Shown piece by piece: positions 22,652 through 34,762 of a DNA stretch of 64,000 nt. Below the pieces are notes generated by a model. The model saw only the letters and a list, made by a program, of their open reading frames with translations, was not told the DNA's origin and made no database searches. Numbering within the stretch: the stretch's first letter is position 1; every line of letters starts with the position of its first letter. Source of the stretch: Actinomucor elegans (Eukaryota; Mucoromycota; Mucoromycetes; Mucorales; Mucoraceae); NCBI GenBank assembly GCA_026027325.1, contig JAMSLZ010000010.1, positions 806,001 through 870,000 on the forward strand. Direction: 5' to 3'. A program made the translations under genes and the position numbers.

Positions 22652-25600
22652 TTATTGAATGTTCTTTAAAAGCGACTTGATGATTCTTCTTCCTGCGTAC
22701 AAGTTGCGCAATCGAATACGTTCATTGGGTAAATGAGCTTGGTCTGAAGACTGACCGAATGGTATATGAATAGCAGGTGCATTACAAAATTTTTCTAGAC
22801 AACGCACGGCTGGTATCGATCCTCCTTCACGAATATACAATGGCTTTACCTTCCATTCTTGTTCGATAGCCAATTCTGCTGCTTTAAAATAGTTGCTATT
22901 TGGGTTGCCTAGCCAATAATCTGCAGAGCTTTGTATGTCGACCTTGATACGATTATCCGATTTCAATTGACTAAATGTATCGGATACATAGCACTTGAAT
23001 TGAGCACAAATGTCAGAAATGGCTTGATTGGGTACGATACGCATACTGACAGTCGCAGTTGCACAATGAGAGATAACAGTAGGGTTATCCATGGACACAT
23101 CGACTTTGTGTACGCTCAGAGTTGGGTATCTCCATCGCGACATGAGCTGCTTCTTGATAAACTCTCGCGTTTGCAACAGACTATGATCGCTACAGACAGA
23201 TTCTTCTTCATCACTGCTAATGACTACTTCTGAAATCAAGTCGGATGGAGTCGTCGGTGAAGTAATACATGAATGCTGCGATCTACTCTTGGTAGCAGTA
23301 ACTGATTTGAATCTATAGGCATTACCTATGGATGAGTATCATCTATCACTAGTATCCATTGCAGAAGTACTTTACGATTGAATCCAATCCACAATAGGAT
23401 CATATAATTCTTCTTCAGCTGCAGATACTGGTAACACGTCATTATAAAAGCCTGTGGACCATCCAGTTTGGTTAGGTTAAATGTTGCCTTTCATCTGAAA
23501 TAATCCTACCTGGGATAAGTACTTTCTTTTCCTTATCTATTAGTTTACCCAAAATATGAACTAGATCAATCAATGGTTCAGAAACAGCACCACCTTCAAC
23601 ACCAGAATGTAAATCAGCCAGACTACTAGAGACCTAAGTAGCATCTGTTAGTAATGTATCATTAAGTGTGATCCATGTAACTTTACTGAGATACTGGCAC
23701 GAATGACACCTCTCAATCCATATGTGATACATGGAACATCTTCTCCGAGCCAATATGAATTACTATAATGAAATAAAGTCAATATATCATTTGGTAAACT
23801 TATTCTAAGACTGTTTGCAATGTCACCTTAACAAAATCAAGTCAACCTCTTGAAATAAATTCTATGCTGAATAGTTTAGAAAATAATGGAGCATATACAT
23901 TTTCTGTTTTTGTTACCTGGTGTGCTGTGATAGCTTCCAGAAAGCCATTACTACCAGATTCTTCCTCACCCTCTATCAAAAAGATCACATTCACATCCAA
24001 AAGGCCCTCTTTTAGCAGTTCATGGACTGCAAATACTGAAGCTACAATAGGACCCTATAACATAATTTAATGTCCTAGTAGCTTCTTTTAATTCAAGTAA
24101 AATTACCTTATTATCACTAGTTCCTCTACCATAAAGATACCCGTTTAATCCAGAAAGTGTGAATGGATCTTGTAACCATTCTCCTCTTTCATTATCGGCT
24201 GCAATAACATCGTAATGCCCATAGAACAGGACAGTTGGTACAGGATTCACAGTGGGTGCAGCTTCTTGATCGAATCGGCTCTTTGAACGCTTTTCAGAAT
24301 TGGCAGAGAATCTGGCATAGATTAAAGGGTTCTTACCAGCAACGCCAGGTATCTAAGCACGTCTTTATAGTTAATTTACACTGACTTTCTTAAAATCCGA
24401 TCAAAGATCCATTACCAATTGACTGGTTGCACCCAATTGCTGCAAGATGTTTTTGAAAAACTTGGCGCCTCGACGACATTCTTCTGAATAGTGTGGGTTA
24501 CCACTCACGGTACGCATAGAGACCCATTTTTCGAGTACATAAATCATGATATCTATACCAATGAGTTGAGTGAGTATCTGAAAATCAATGATCGTTTCTA
24601 CATACCATTGGATAGACAATCGCTCTTTGTAGTACTACCGAGTAAGTTATTGGACCTTCTAAATTGCTCAGAACGTTTAGACAAAGGCATATTCCAAATC
24701 TATAAAACACATAGACATTTAAGTGTGGTGCAATATCCAAACAGGTTTTTAACATCCAACCTTAATTGAGTGGTCACTACTACCAGTAATCAAATAATCG
24801 TTTGACTTAACCATAGAAAAAATAATACCACTATGTTCATCCACAGACTCTATAAAGTCGAATCCTTCATTCCAGAACTATTTTTTTTTTCATTTTGAGA
24901 AAGAGCTTAGTGAATTGAATACCTATAGATAGAAATGCTGGGGGGGGGGAGGGGGAAATTACCTTGAATATACCGTCGGCTGAAGCGCTTATAAAACCAG
25001 TATCATATGCCATGACTGATAACACATCGTCCTAGTACATACAAATAAGTTGGCCATAAAAGGTAAAAAGGATGTGGGGCTCTATATTTACAGAATGTGC
25101 TATGACTGATCTTATCATTTGGTACTAACAGTTATATAGATTAAGTAAGTAAAGCGTGTGTTGTACGTTTATCTAGGTATATACTTGCTGTTTCAAGATC
25201 CCAAATCTGCCAATAAACCAAGAAAGAAACGGTATTGCATCAATTTCAACAGGTATTGTATAATCATTTTTTAGCTCTATTTACCTGAACATGGCCACCT
25301 TGTACACCACAGAATAAATAACCATCATCTGATATGGCTACACTTAATATACCTCTGTCAGGGTCACTGCCTGTCAGTGTTTGGTAATGCTGTAAGGATT
25401 TGTTCTTTATTGTCCAAATCTACCAATCTATGAGTCATATGTTCAGTATCCCTATAAAGAGTATACTAACCTTCACATTACCATCCCCAGAGCCTATATT
25501 CGTAATAAATAAAATAAAATAATGAAAGCACAGTGAATATATATTAGCATGATGAATGTATCCTAGCCAATTTACCTGTAATTAAAACTTCTTCATTTAC

Positions 25601-26539
25601 ATTGGGAATGTTGACAGCACAAGTCATACAATAAACATAACCATCATGGGCATTTGAATAAATATTACTAGGTTTAATTCCGTGCTGTACTACACCACTT
25701 TCTTCAAAGCAATTTGAAGAAGCATCGATGCCAAGAAAGTCATGAAACAATTGAAAAAATTGGGTTTTTTGTGTAGTTTCCGAATTTATTTGCTGATCTT
25801 CTCGGGAATAGTCTTTGAAATCGCACCATTGAATACTGGTGTTTTGACAACCAAAGAAGAGCAGCTGTGATTCTGGAGTGAACAAGACAGAAAAAATATC
25901 GCCTACATCAAGACAGGATCGAATCACGTAGATACATTTCAGGTCATCAATGTCCCAGACCTAGAGATAGTATTAAATGCCTGTGTTATAGATTCACCCG
26001 ATAATATTAACAAAAACACGCACTTACTCGAACAGTACCATCACCTATAATTTTGTATTAATGATTTTTTGGATATATATATACATGTATTTACAATGGC
26101 GTGTACCTGAACAACTGAGTAGCCATCGGTTATCTTGCGAGACACTTAGACTCAAAACACTGCCGCAATGACCTTGGAAAACAGTAACCAGTTGAAAGGT
26201 ATCAAGATCCCATACCTAACATACGTGTATATATTAATCTTCATTGTTCATTTTAACTGTACTGACACCTGCATGTATTTTAGACCCTTGGCTGCCAGAA
26301 AAGAGATATTTTTCATTGGTTGCAAGTGACAAGACTGAATTGTTATCTTCTTGAGTGATTGTATGTATACAGCGCGTATCTGGATTGACTGAACGCTGTA
26401 GTATTTTAGAAATAGTATCCCCTTTTTTTTATCAAAAAGATTAATTAGATTGGACTAGTTTAAGTTGGATATTAAGGACTTTACCATGGACACTGCTGAC
26501 TGAACGTTGTATACTACCGGTAGTAGTGGTAAAAGTCAT
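22652..26539 (-). CDS. DUG2: Dug2-like protein: WD40 propeller plus M20 metallopeptidase domain
   Basis: Dug2 pairs with the amidotransferase Dug3 in the cytosolic glutathione-degrading complex, and Dug1 then cleaves Cys-Gly. The ATG at 26539 ([16 protein letters not shown]) opens a many-exon gene. The 5' half encodes WD-like blades ([50 protein letters not shown]). The 3' half encodes the M20 fold: first metal-ligand motif [15 protein letters not shown] (24250-24206), then [11 protein letters not shown], then the catalytic-glutamate segment [13 protein letters not shown] near 23930. The dimerisation part and the C-terminal histidine region follow ([20 protein letters not shown]). The WD40 plus M20 order is specific to Dug2 among peptidases. 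About a dozen short introns make exact exon borders approximate. Confidence 0.85.
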
Positions 26540-28456
26540 TTAGTGTGAAATAAACGAAGAAGAAGAAAAAGAAGAGAAAAGGAAATAAGAATAAGAATGG
26601 AAATAAATGTCAATCAGGGGCTGATCCAGATCAAGTGACAATACGTTCATGTTTGCACTGTTTGACATTTGATAGTAGTAAAATATAAAAAAAAACAGCT
26701 GGGTGTAAACTGACAGGTTTGATTATGCGACATGTATTATGGTGTCTGATAGTAAGAGATTTTGGTAGCGATACATCACAAGTATGTATTGTCACCATAA
26801 AGCGGTTCTCCAAATGCAATAATGGTTACAAAAAAAAAAGAGGAGGAAGCACTCGAGTATTGGTAAACAAGCATTTACTTCTAGATTTTAAGGAACATCG
26901 ATTTAATTGGCTAATGGAAACACAACACAAAAATCCATAGTGCCATGGATCCAATCAAACACATCATGTCCTTTACGACAAACAAAGATAAGGTTTCAAA
27001 TTTCGGGAAATGTGTGCAATCCTATGCGCCCCTCTTGTTAAACAAAAATTTTAGTGATATTCAAATATGGAAACACTTTCCATTTAAACTGAAAGAATGA
27101 AACACTGTCAAACAGACTAACCATAGAAAATATGAATAAATAACTCTATATCCACAACATAAATCCATTTCAATATCGGTATAAGCACAGCTTAAAAATA
27201 GGCGTAAAATACTAATCCACGTGAGAGACATCCGATAATTTCGGCTAAATGTCGCATCTTATTAGCAAGATAAAAGACGATGAATTCATATTGCATTATT
27301 TTGTAATGCAAGATTCAACACTTTAGCAGAAGCACAGGAAGTTGTATAGCAATGAAGAGACTGTGGAGAGAGGAGGTGTAGTTTTTGAGTGCTGTTATTT
27401 ATTAAGCAACGATCAGAATATAAAATAACCAATAAAAACAGGCACAGCAGTTCATTTTAAATTCGGAGAATTGATTAGATACAATATTACCAAGATTGAC
27501 TGAGAGATTTATAGATCCAGTTTAACATGATGTAGATATAATGCCGCTCATTGATACATAACGTATTCACTGTATTCCAGTTCAACAATGAATAAGGAAA
27601 AAAAAAGCAACAATTTATTTTCAACTACTGGTAGTCATTCGATTCGATACTACGCCCAGAGCAGGCGAGAGATCTATCGACTTTTTAGATTTTTACATGC
27701 ACGTAATTTATAGCACTTATATAAAATATATTCTACTCATTGTATTCCAGTTAATTCGACGGTTCTAATAAACGCGGTGCCTTGTTATGTACATGTACTA
27801 GTCATCAGATTTGGCATTAAACTGGGATTGCTCGAGAAATGTGCCAAAAAAAAAAGGTCAAGAAACCCAGCTACCAAAAAGCGAATTACTTTAAGGTTCA
27901 AAAATAAAAACCTCCGAGTTAGAAGTCTGGATATACATTTATTACCAATTAATATAGAATAGATATGCTGTCCAGTAAATGTAGTATCAACATTGTATAT
28001 AGCCTCACCAAACTTTTACAATTTAATGCTCTTCTTCTTTCAAGAGTAATCTTTTCTCTGGTTTTTTTTTTTTTTTTTTTTTTTTTGTTACGTAAAATGC
28101 ATACTATTATAAAGAGAAAGTTACTTTCTACAACTATTAGTAAAAGCCAAATTAACAGTCTTTTACACTATGGTTTCTATTTTTTTAGGTTACAATTTTT
28201 TAAATATACAACCTAGCGCACTGATCAACTCGAACGGTATTCCAAGTTCAGAATGAGCTGGTGCGTATGGTATGCTTTCTGATCTACTCAAAACCGTTTG
28301 TTGCATTGAATAACTTTCTTTATTTATTTAGTTTTGACTTTTTTTGTTGTTGCTTGGTACACAGTTTCAAATTTTTCCAACTTGAGATACTTTATTACTT
28401 GTGTTATAAATCGAGATTGTGAGACTTTTGACCGAGAACAATGGGGTTTTCATAAC

Positions 28457-28493
<37 letters not shown>

Positions 28494-28991
28494 AGAGAGA
28501 GAGAGACCAAATAGGATAGGACTACAATAGCTACGACTTTTATTGACCATCAAGTGTTTTAGCTACTACTATTTCATTGCGTTTAGAAAACACGTTCACT
28601 ATTACACTGCATGAATTGCTTGTTGCATAGAATTATCGGGCACTGGATTACAAGAACCATCTTGTATCGAATCACGTACGACCATCAAGCAACGTGCCCT
28701 TCAACGTGATGTTACACTGCTATAACTCTCTTTTGTTTCTGCCAAAATAAACAGGGTCCATCGTCCATCAAACTGATCTGTTTAGAAAAAAAAAGAACAT
28801 AAAAAAAAAAGTAAATTTGAGATTGAGCGGTTTCAATCTATCACTAGTAATAAAAATAAAATATAAAAAAAAACTTCTTTTTTGAGTTGATTTGCCGACT
28901 GTTCAAGCCCAGCTTTTGGTTTAAGAGCAGCTTTATTTCCTTTTTTTTTTTTTTTTTTTTTTTCTTCTTTCTTCTCCCACTATTACACAAT
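26540..28991. other. divergent intergenic spacer
   Basis: This is 2.4 kb between the starts of the DUG2-like and VTC-like genes. It contains a dispersed repeat core at 27229-27268, two copies of an ACTCATTGTATTCCAGTT-like box at about 27566 and 27737, a T tract at 28062-28086 and an A tract at 28460-28490 followed by a GA repeat. A T tract and CT-rich stretch at 28940-28978 precede the VTC start. No ORF is convincing. Confidence 0.55.
27229..27268 (+). repeat. dispersed repeat core, copy 4
   Basis: The sequence ATCCGATAATTTCGGCTAAA then TGTCGCATCTTATTAGCAAG preserves the central TTCGGnTAAATGTCGCATCT block of the family. Confidence 0.5.
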
Positions 28992-31297
28992 ATGAAGTTT
29001 GGTTCACAGTTAAAAGATGCCATTTATCCTGAATGGACACCATTTTATATTGATTATGATGGTTTAAAAAAGAAATTAAGAAAGGCAGAAAAGGATAGGC
29101 CTTTTACAGAGAAAGATGAAACCGAGTTTGTTGAAATGCTTGATAATAATCTTGAAAAGGTATTAAAAACTAGATGCCACAAATGTTTCTTTCATTCACC
29201 CCCTTGATAGGTATATGCTTTCCATGAAGAGAAAATCGAAGAGATCAAAAAGAGAATCGATATGTATGATGAAATGATCAATAGTCAAATTCCCAGTCAA
29301 GATAGTCAAGCAGAACTGAGCAGCATTCAAGAAAACATCAACTGGATTGCTGATGACATCAACCGTCTTGCTCGTTTTTCGCGTATCAATTATACTGGTT
29401 TCCTCAAGATCGTCAAGAAACACGACCGCCATACTGAATATGTGCTTCGTCCCATGTTTATGGTTAGATTGAATCAATGTCCTTTCTGGAACGAAGACAA
29501 TGATGGTCTTTTGATTAAGCTGTCTCAGTTATTTTCCAAGGTAAGAGATGGCGGTATGGCCATGTCCTTTAAGCCTACCTCTCAAATGGGCAACTACATG
29601 GATGAACAAACCACAGATGCGCGTCGTTTGGTAGTGAAACGATTCTTTGTGCAAACTGAAAACGTCTTGGAACTCAAGACTTATGTTTTACGTCATTTGC
29701 CCGTCTTGGTTTACCGTGATAATTCCAAGAAACAAGACAATATTGATCCTCCTATCTCTTCGGTCTATTTGGATGATGCTGAGTTGGATTCTTATAATTC
29801 GCGTGTAGAAGCTGCTGATGGCTCTCAGATCATTCGTCTTCGCTGGTATGGTAGTGCAAAAGGCAACAGTTCTATTGGTTTTGAACGCAGAACGTTGGCC
29901 GAGGAAAATCGTGGTGAATTGAAAGATCGTTTTACTATCAAGGACAAATACGTAGCTGGCTTCCTCAAGGGAGATCAAACGTTTGTCGAGAAATCTGTAC
30001 GCAAAATGAAGAACAGTGGTAGGACACCTGAGGACGTTGAAAAGTATGAACGTTTGATCAAGGACGTGCAGCAAACCATCCTCAAAAAGAAGATGGAGCC
30101 AGGTAAAATCTCCTTTTATATTCCGAACTTCTTTTTACTAAACACAACAGTTGTGCAGTGTTACGTACCTATTATCGTAGAACGGCTTTTCAAATTCCTG
30201 GTGATCAAAGTGTCAGAATGGCTTTGGATACAGATTTGTGTTTCATCAGAGAAGATTCTCAGTTATTTGCAGATGATAATACAGTCCGCCGTCCTGGAGA
30301 TAACTGGCATAGACCTGATGCTGACATCGACTTTCCCTTCAACAACCTCAAGAACGAAAACGATATCAATCGATACCCATTCGCTACATTTGAAATCAAG
30401 CTTGAGCTGGCTCCTAATGAAAAGGAACCTGAATGGATTGTTGATCTCGAAGAAAGTGGTATCCTAGAAGAAGCCTTCGATTTCAGCAAATTTGTACACG
30501 GTATTGCTGTCATGTTTGATACTCGCGTTCCCCTTTTGCCTTACTGGTTGGCTCAGATGGACAACGATATTCAGCAATTGCCCATATTGCCTTCCAATAC
30601 ACCTTCTGTTAGCCAAAAGAACACCAAGGGTAAAAGTAAAGCAGCCAGTGAAGTCGATACAGTTCACTCCGAACGTGCACGTGCCCAATCTTCGTCCAAT
30701 GAGCGCGCTTCTTTGCTTGGTCAACGTGGTGCAAGTGGATCCTACATGGGCACTGACAATACTGAGCGTATGGAAGTAGAACAAGAAGAGAGCTTACCCT
30801 CTCGCGTTGTTGAAAGCATCAGTTCTGTATTTGATAAATTCATGGGCAGAAAACATCACTTGTCAGAACAGCAACAACAGCAGCGTCAAAGACAATTGAA
30901 CGCTGCACCTGTCATTCTGCCACCTGGTGTCAAGATTCCCAAGAAGGTAGTGACTCCTCTTCGCGTTGAACCCAAGGTGTTTTTTGCCAATGAACGTACT
31001 TACTTTTCTTGGATGTCCTTTGGTACTTTGATCTCTACTTTCTCACTTGCTTTGTTTAATTCCGGTGATGCGGTGGGTAAATTAAGTGGTATTGTTTATA
31101 CACTTGTTTCTGTTTCTACACTCTTGTATGGTATGGGTCTTTATTACCGTCGCCGTGAATTGATCCATAATCGTGCTGCTGGTCCTTATGATGAGTTGAT
31201 GGGTCCTACTATTATTTGCTTTGCCCTGATGTTTGCTGTTGGCTTGAATGCTTATCTTAAATTCACTGTCAAGTCACCTTCCTTGTTATACTTTTAA
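28992..31297 (+). CDS. VTC complex subunit: SPX, polyphosphate polymerase and DUF202 membrane domains
   Basis: VTC makes polyphosphate from ATP at the vacuole membrane, gated by inositol pyrophosphates binding the SPX domain. Exons 28992-29159, 29211-30102 and 30159-31297 give 732 aa, close to Vtc4. The SPX domain opens the protein (MKFGSQLKDAIYPEWTPFYI) and includes the YDGLKKKLR helix. The tunnel-domain basic residues are visible: R265/R267 in RLRWYG and the RRTAFQIPGD block. The acidic metal ligand region is FATFEIKLEL, and DFSKFVHG carries the late lysine. Three C-terminal helices form the DUF202 domain (WMSFGTLISTFSLALFN; IVYTLVSVSTLLYG; IICFALMFAVGLNAYL). Residues 282-283 are Arg-Arg where I recall ERKT in Vtc4. 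Catalytic Vtc4 versus accessory Vtc2/3 therefore remains open. Confidence 0.9.
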
Positions 31298-32562
31298 ACA
31301 GCAATATCTTTATATCCACTATTAATCATGCCATAACCTACTATTTCTTTCGCTATTAGAGTTTCTCTTTTTCTTTTTCTTTCTTTTTTTTTTTTTTTTT
31401 TATCTTTGCAAGTACTATTATCATTCATTAATCCTTTGCTTTGTATGTGATACGAGCTCAAGAAACAAAAAAGCACTACTATATTTATTATCCCCTTTTC
31501 AAATAAATCCATTATTGTATTTTACATATCCGATACGCAAGCCTTTAATTTCATTGGGTGTCTCTCAACTTAACTATACTACAGCAGCAGCTTTCTGAAT
31601 ACAAAATATCAGATAAATCAACCACTAACAAATAATACAGTTTGATTCTCGGGAAAGTTACAGAATAAAGCATTACATTTTCATTGAACCGGCTTTGACT
31701 ATTATATGTGAGCTTTTAAAAAAAAATGGAGATTGATATATATATATATATATGCGCGTCTGAGATTTAAAAGAAGATTGAAATGTCAACCGACGATATA
31801 TTATTGAAATCAACTGTATTGTGTTAGTATCAATAATGTCTTTCCAGAAAAATAATAGAAAGCATTTTCCTCGTTATAACGAAGCAAACTTTATTACAGG
31901 AAACGCAATAACATTATGTACGCAGAATTTGATATATTTTCCTTTGCTAGGAGTTCAAACTTTTCGATGATACATTGGATGGCACTTGTATCAATAACGT
32001 ATCGAGATAACTCTAATTCTCAGGAAAAATATAAAACTAAACCTAGTCTTTCCTGTGGATCCACTTTTATAATTATGCGTAAATTTGTAAGATAGTCAAT
32101 TTAGTATATATATATCATATTACGTCAAGTTCCCCCGGTGACAATCAGCAAATAATTCTCAGGCTTAATCGTCAATGAAATGTAGGTTACACCATTAATT
32201 ATTTCTGCATGTGCATCAAGATAAAACATTTAGGACCTGCTGATTCATACCGAGTTTTTGTTATCAAATAATCTAGTGATAGATACCTAATCAAACAATG
32301 AGACTGCGAAGGCGGGGATAAATTATCCGCAATCGGACAAAAGGACGTAAGCAAATCTCTTGAGAAAAATCTGATAAAATTGTTTATTTTATCTAGAAAA
32401 AAAAAAGAAAAAAAGAGAAAAAGAAAAAAGAAACAGAGTGTTGTATTAAAATAAATAAGTGCAAGTGTAAAGGATAAAAAGGATGATGAGTATATAATAG
32501 GTGAAGTTGGGATCAGATAGAGAGGGAGGATAATAAAAATACATAAAAAAAAAAGATATAGT
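31298..32562. other. convergent intergenic spacer
   Basis: This lies between the stops of the VTC-like gene and the SIS-CBS gene. It is AT-rich, with a pyrimidine tract at 31363-31401, a TA microsatellite near 31735-31753 and purine-rich A/G tracts at 32395-32440. I see no gene. Confidence 0.55.
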
Positions 32563-33666
32563 TTAAAAGAGTTCCTGAAGGTCCTTCAAGGTAATCACAC
32601 CAGCCCAACTCTTATCATGGCTTATCACTGGTAGCAAAGGGATATTTTTTTCTTTCATGAGTGTAACAGCTTCTGAAGCTAATCCATCTTGATCAAAAAC
32701 TACTGGATTTGGTGTCATGATATCGACTGCTCTGATTTGAAAGATGCCTTCACGCGTAGAAGACTTCAAGACACGATGGATATCGCCATGGGTAATAACA
32801 CCTGCAATTCTACTTAGTTTTGAGCATTCGTATTCATCAATAGAAGAAGTTTCAGAGAGTGGTGGTGAAGGGTAAAGTGTACTGCCCATCTCTTCAAAGA
32901 TATCCACGCAGTCATCGTCCATGACAATCACTCCACAGCCTTTGGGATGTTTTGTCATTTCCATAATCACCACATCAAGCGATGTATTGCGGCTCACACT
33001 GGCTACTTTGTTGGAATCAATAACAATATCTTTGACTTTAAGCAGCAATCTTCGACCTAATGAACCGCCAGGGTGATTTAAAGCAAATCCATCGGTGGTA
33101 AACGTTCTTAGCTTGGCCAATGTCAACGCAAGAGCATCACCAAGCGCTAATGTCAATGTCGTGGAAGAAGTAGGAGCAGGGATAGAACCGCCTGCTTCGC
33201 GTTTGACATAGCCGTCAATCCAAGCGGCGCATTCTCTGGCCAGCTTGCTCTTTGCATTGCCACCCAAACCAATGACAGGGATTTGTCGGTGCTTTAGGCT
33301 AGGCAGTAGCATCAGTAACTCTTCTGTGTTTCCTGAGAATGATAAGGCTAATACGACGTCGTTGGGTTGAACTGTGCCGAGATCGCCATGCAATGCTTCA
33401 ACGGGATGGAGGAAAGTAGCGCAAGTGCCAGTAGATAACATGGTGGCTACAATTTTCTCTCCAATTTTGCCTGATTTACCAACACCAGTTACAACAATCT
33501 TTCCACCCGCATCTAAGGACTTAAACATCAAATAAACGGCCTGGTGATAGCCTTCTCGGGATTCTGTATTGCTTTTCAGTCTATAAGCAGCGTCGTTAAG
33601 GCCCATAGCTTCTTCCATCAAGATGTTGGAGGCATTATCGATGATATCTTCAGTTGAATTAAGCAT
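32563..33666 (-). CDS. SIS-CBS sugar-phosphate isomerase, KpsF/GutQ/KdsD-like
   Basis: Bacterial members interconvert ribulose-5-phosphate and arabinose-5-phosphate, the first step to Kdo. This is a single 367-codon exon, unusual here. The SIS domain covers residues about 30-190. It holds the GxGKSG phosphate loop (VVTGVGKSGKIGEKI), the FLHPVEALHGDLG block, the SFSGNTEEL Ser-rich sugar-phosphate loop and the SSTTLTLALGDALAL helix. ALNHPGGSLGRRLL follows, containing the catalytic histidine of the family. Two CBS repeats follow (about 205-300 and 310-367), ending GVITLKDLQELF. CBS1 has an extra acidic/Ser loop (about 245-285). Fungi make no lipopolysaccharide, so the physiological product is unclear. 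Related SIS-CBS proteins occur in other fungi as far as I recall. The bacterial-like architecture and lack of introns are compatible with old transfer, but that is inference. Confidence 0.88.
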   Translation of the reverse strand: MLNSTEDIIDNASNILMEEAMGLNDAAYRLKSNTESREGYHQAVYLMFKSLDAGGKIVVTGVGKSGKIGEKIVATMLSTGTCATFLHPVEALHGDLGTVQPNDVVLALSFSGNTEELLMLLPSLKHRQIPVIGLGGNAKSKLARECAAWIDGYVKREAGGSIPAPTSSTTLTLALGDALALTLAKLRTFTTDGFALNHPGGSLGRRLLLKVKDIVIDSNKVASVSRNTSLDVVIMEMTKHPKGCGVIVMDDDCVDIFEEMGSTLYPSPPLSETSSIDEYECSKLSRIAGVITHGDIHRVLKSSTREGIFQIRAVDIMTPNPVVFDQDGLASEAVTLMKEKNIPLLPVISHDKSWAGVITLKDLQELF

Positions 33667-34533
33667 CGTTTATATATATATATTCTAAAATGTTTAAGAG
33701 TAAAAGAAGAAAGCGAAATAGTACAGACTCTTATATATATATATATATTTTTTTTTTTTACCTGAAAGGGACACCCTTTGTTCTTCTTGCTCCGATACGA
33801 TGTGTAACAAAGGACAAGCCACTTTTCAGTTTACCTTCTCTTTTTGACAGAAAAACTATCCATTCTAATAAACAATTAAGCCTTAGAAGACTTGCTTCTA
33901 TTGCATATTTTTCCTGTGCTTAATTTTAGATAGTAATGATAACAGACACTAATAGCCAAAAATGCTTTTAGTGCGGAGAACCTTATAGTAATACCCAATT
34001 AAAAACTGTGAGTACATTTTATAAAAAGTTTGCACCATTCTTATCAGCCATGACAAAATACTCTCTTTTTTTTTTCAAGGTTGCTCTAGTTTGTGTTATA
34101 TTGCGAATCCTAAGGTTAGATTATAAAGCGGGGAACGGCGGCTTACTAAGACAGTTAAATCTCCTCCGTTTCCATTCAATTATATCTTTGAAACAGGACG
34201 CCTAATCAAATCTTCCATTTCGACCTAGTGGAACATGCGTAGCAAATCTGCTTACCCATTTTACCTTATTATTAGCGCCTCTTGATTTAGAACAGAAGAT
34301 AGACTGACATCAACCTTTTTGTATTACACGTTCATGTGCTTTGTGATAAAGAGTTAAAAAAAACAGATTTTGGAAAGATATGGCTGGAAAAAGGAATTTA
34401 ATAATGCACTAATCTTGAATTGAAAGTATTGCTCTTAATTGCAAGTTACTCATCGTGCTTTTCATCCAATTCAGATTAGGAAGCGCCATTAGGCTTATAT
34501 TATATGCATTTCAATAAAATGAATGTAATGATC

Positions 34534-34602
34534 CATAGATTATTCTATCAGTATCGGTTTAATGTCGCTGCTGAAGATTAGTACATGCTTAGAATGAGCT
34601 AT
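34534..34602 (+). repeat. dispersed repeat core, copy 5
   Basis: CCATAGATTATTC is followed by ATCGGTTTAATGTCGCTGCT, then GAAGATTAGTACATGCTTAG and AATGAG. It aligns with the neighbouring copy at 34.7 kb over about 55 bases and with the 3' box of copies 3 and 7. Confidence 0.6.
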
Positions 34603-34706
34603 TGAGTTAACTAGAACCATCGTTTAGCTATAGTTTAGTCAATATGTCGCATCGATCAATGCTGGACTGTCAACAATATGTATTACATAAAACATAGACC
34701 TAAAGA

Positions 34707-34762
34707 TTCATAGATTTTTCAACCGATCTCGATTTAATGTTGCATTTGATTAGTAATTTATG
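34707..34762 (+). repeat. dispersed repeat core, copy 6
   Basis: TCATAGATTTTTCAACCGAT is followed by CTCGATTTAATGTTGCATTT and GATTAGTAATTTATG. It is a second unit about 172 bp downstream of copy 5. Confidence 0.6.

Noticed and set aside
31735..31753. TA microsatellites here and elsewhere as possible elements
   Set aside because: Simple repeats common in AT-rich spacers; no larger structure around them.
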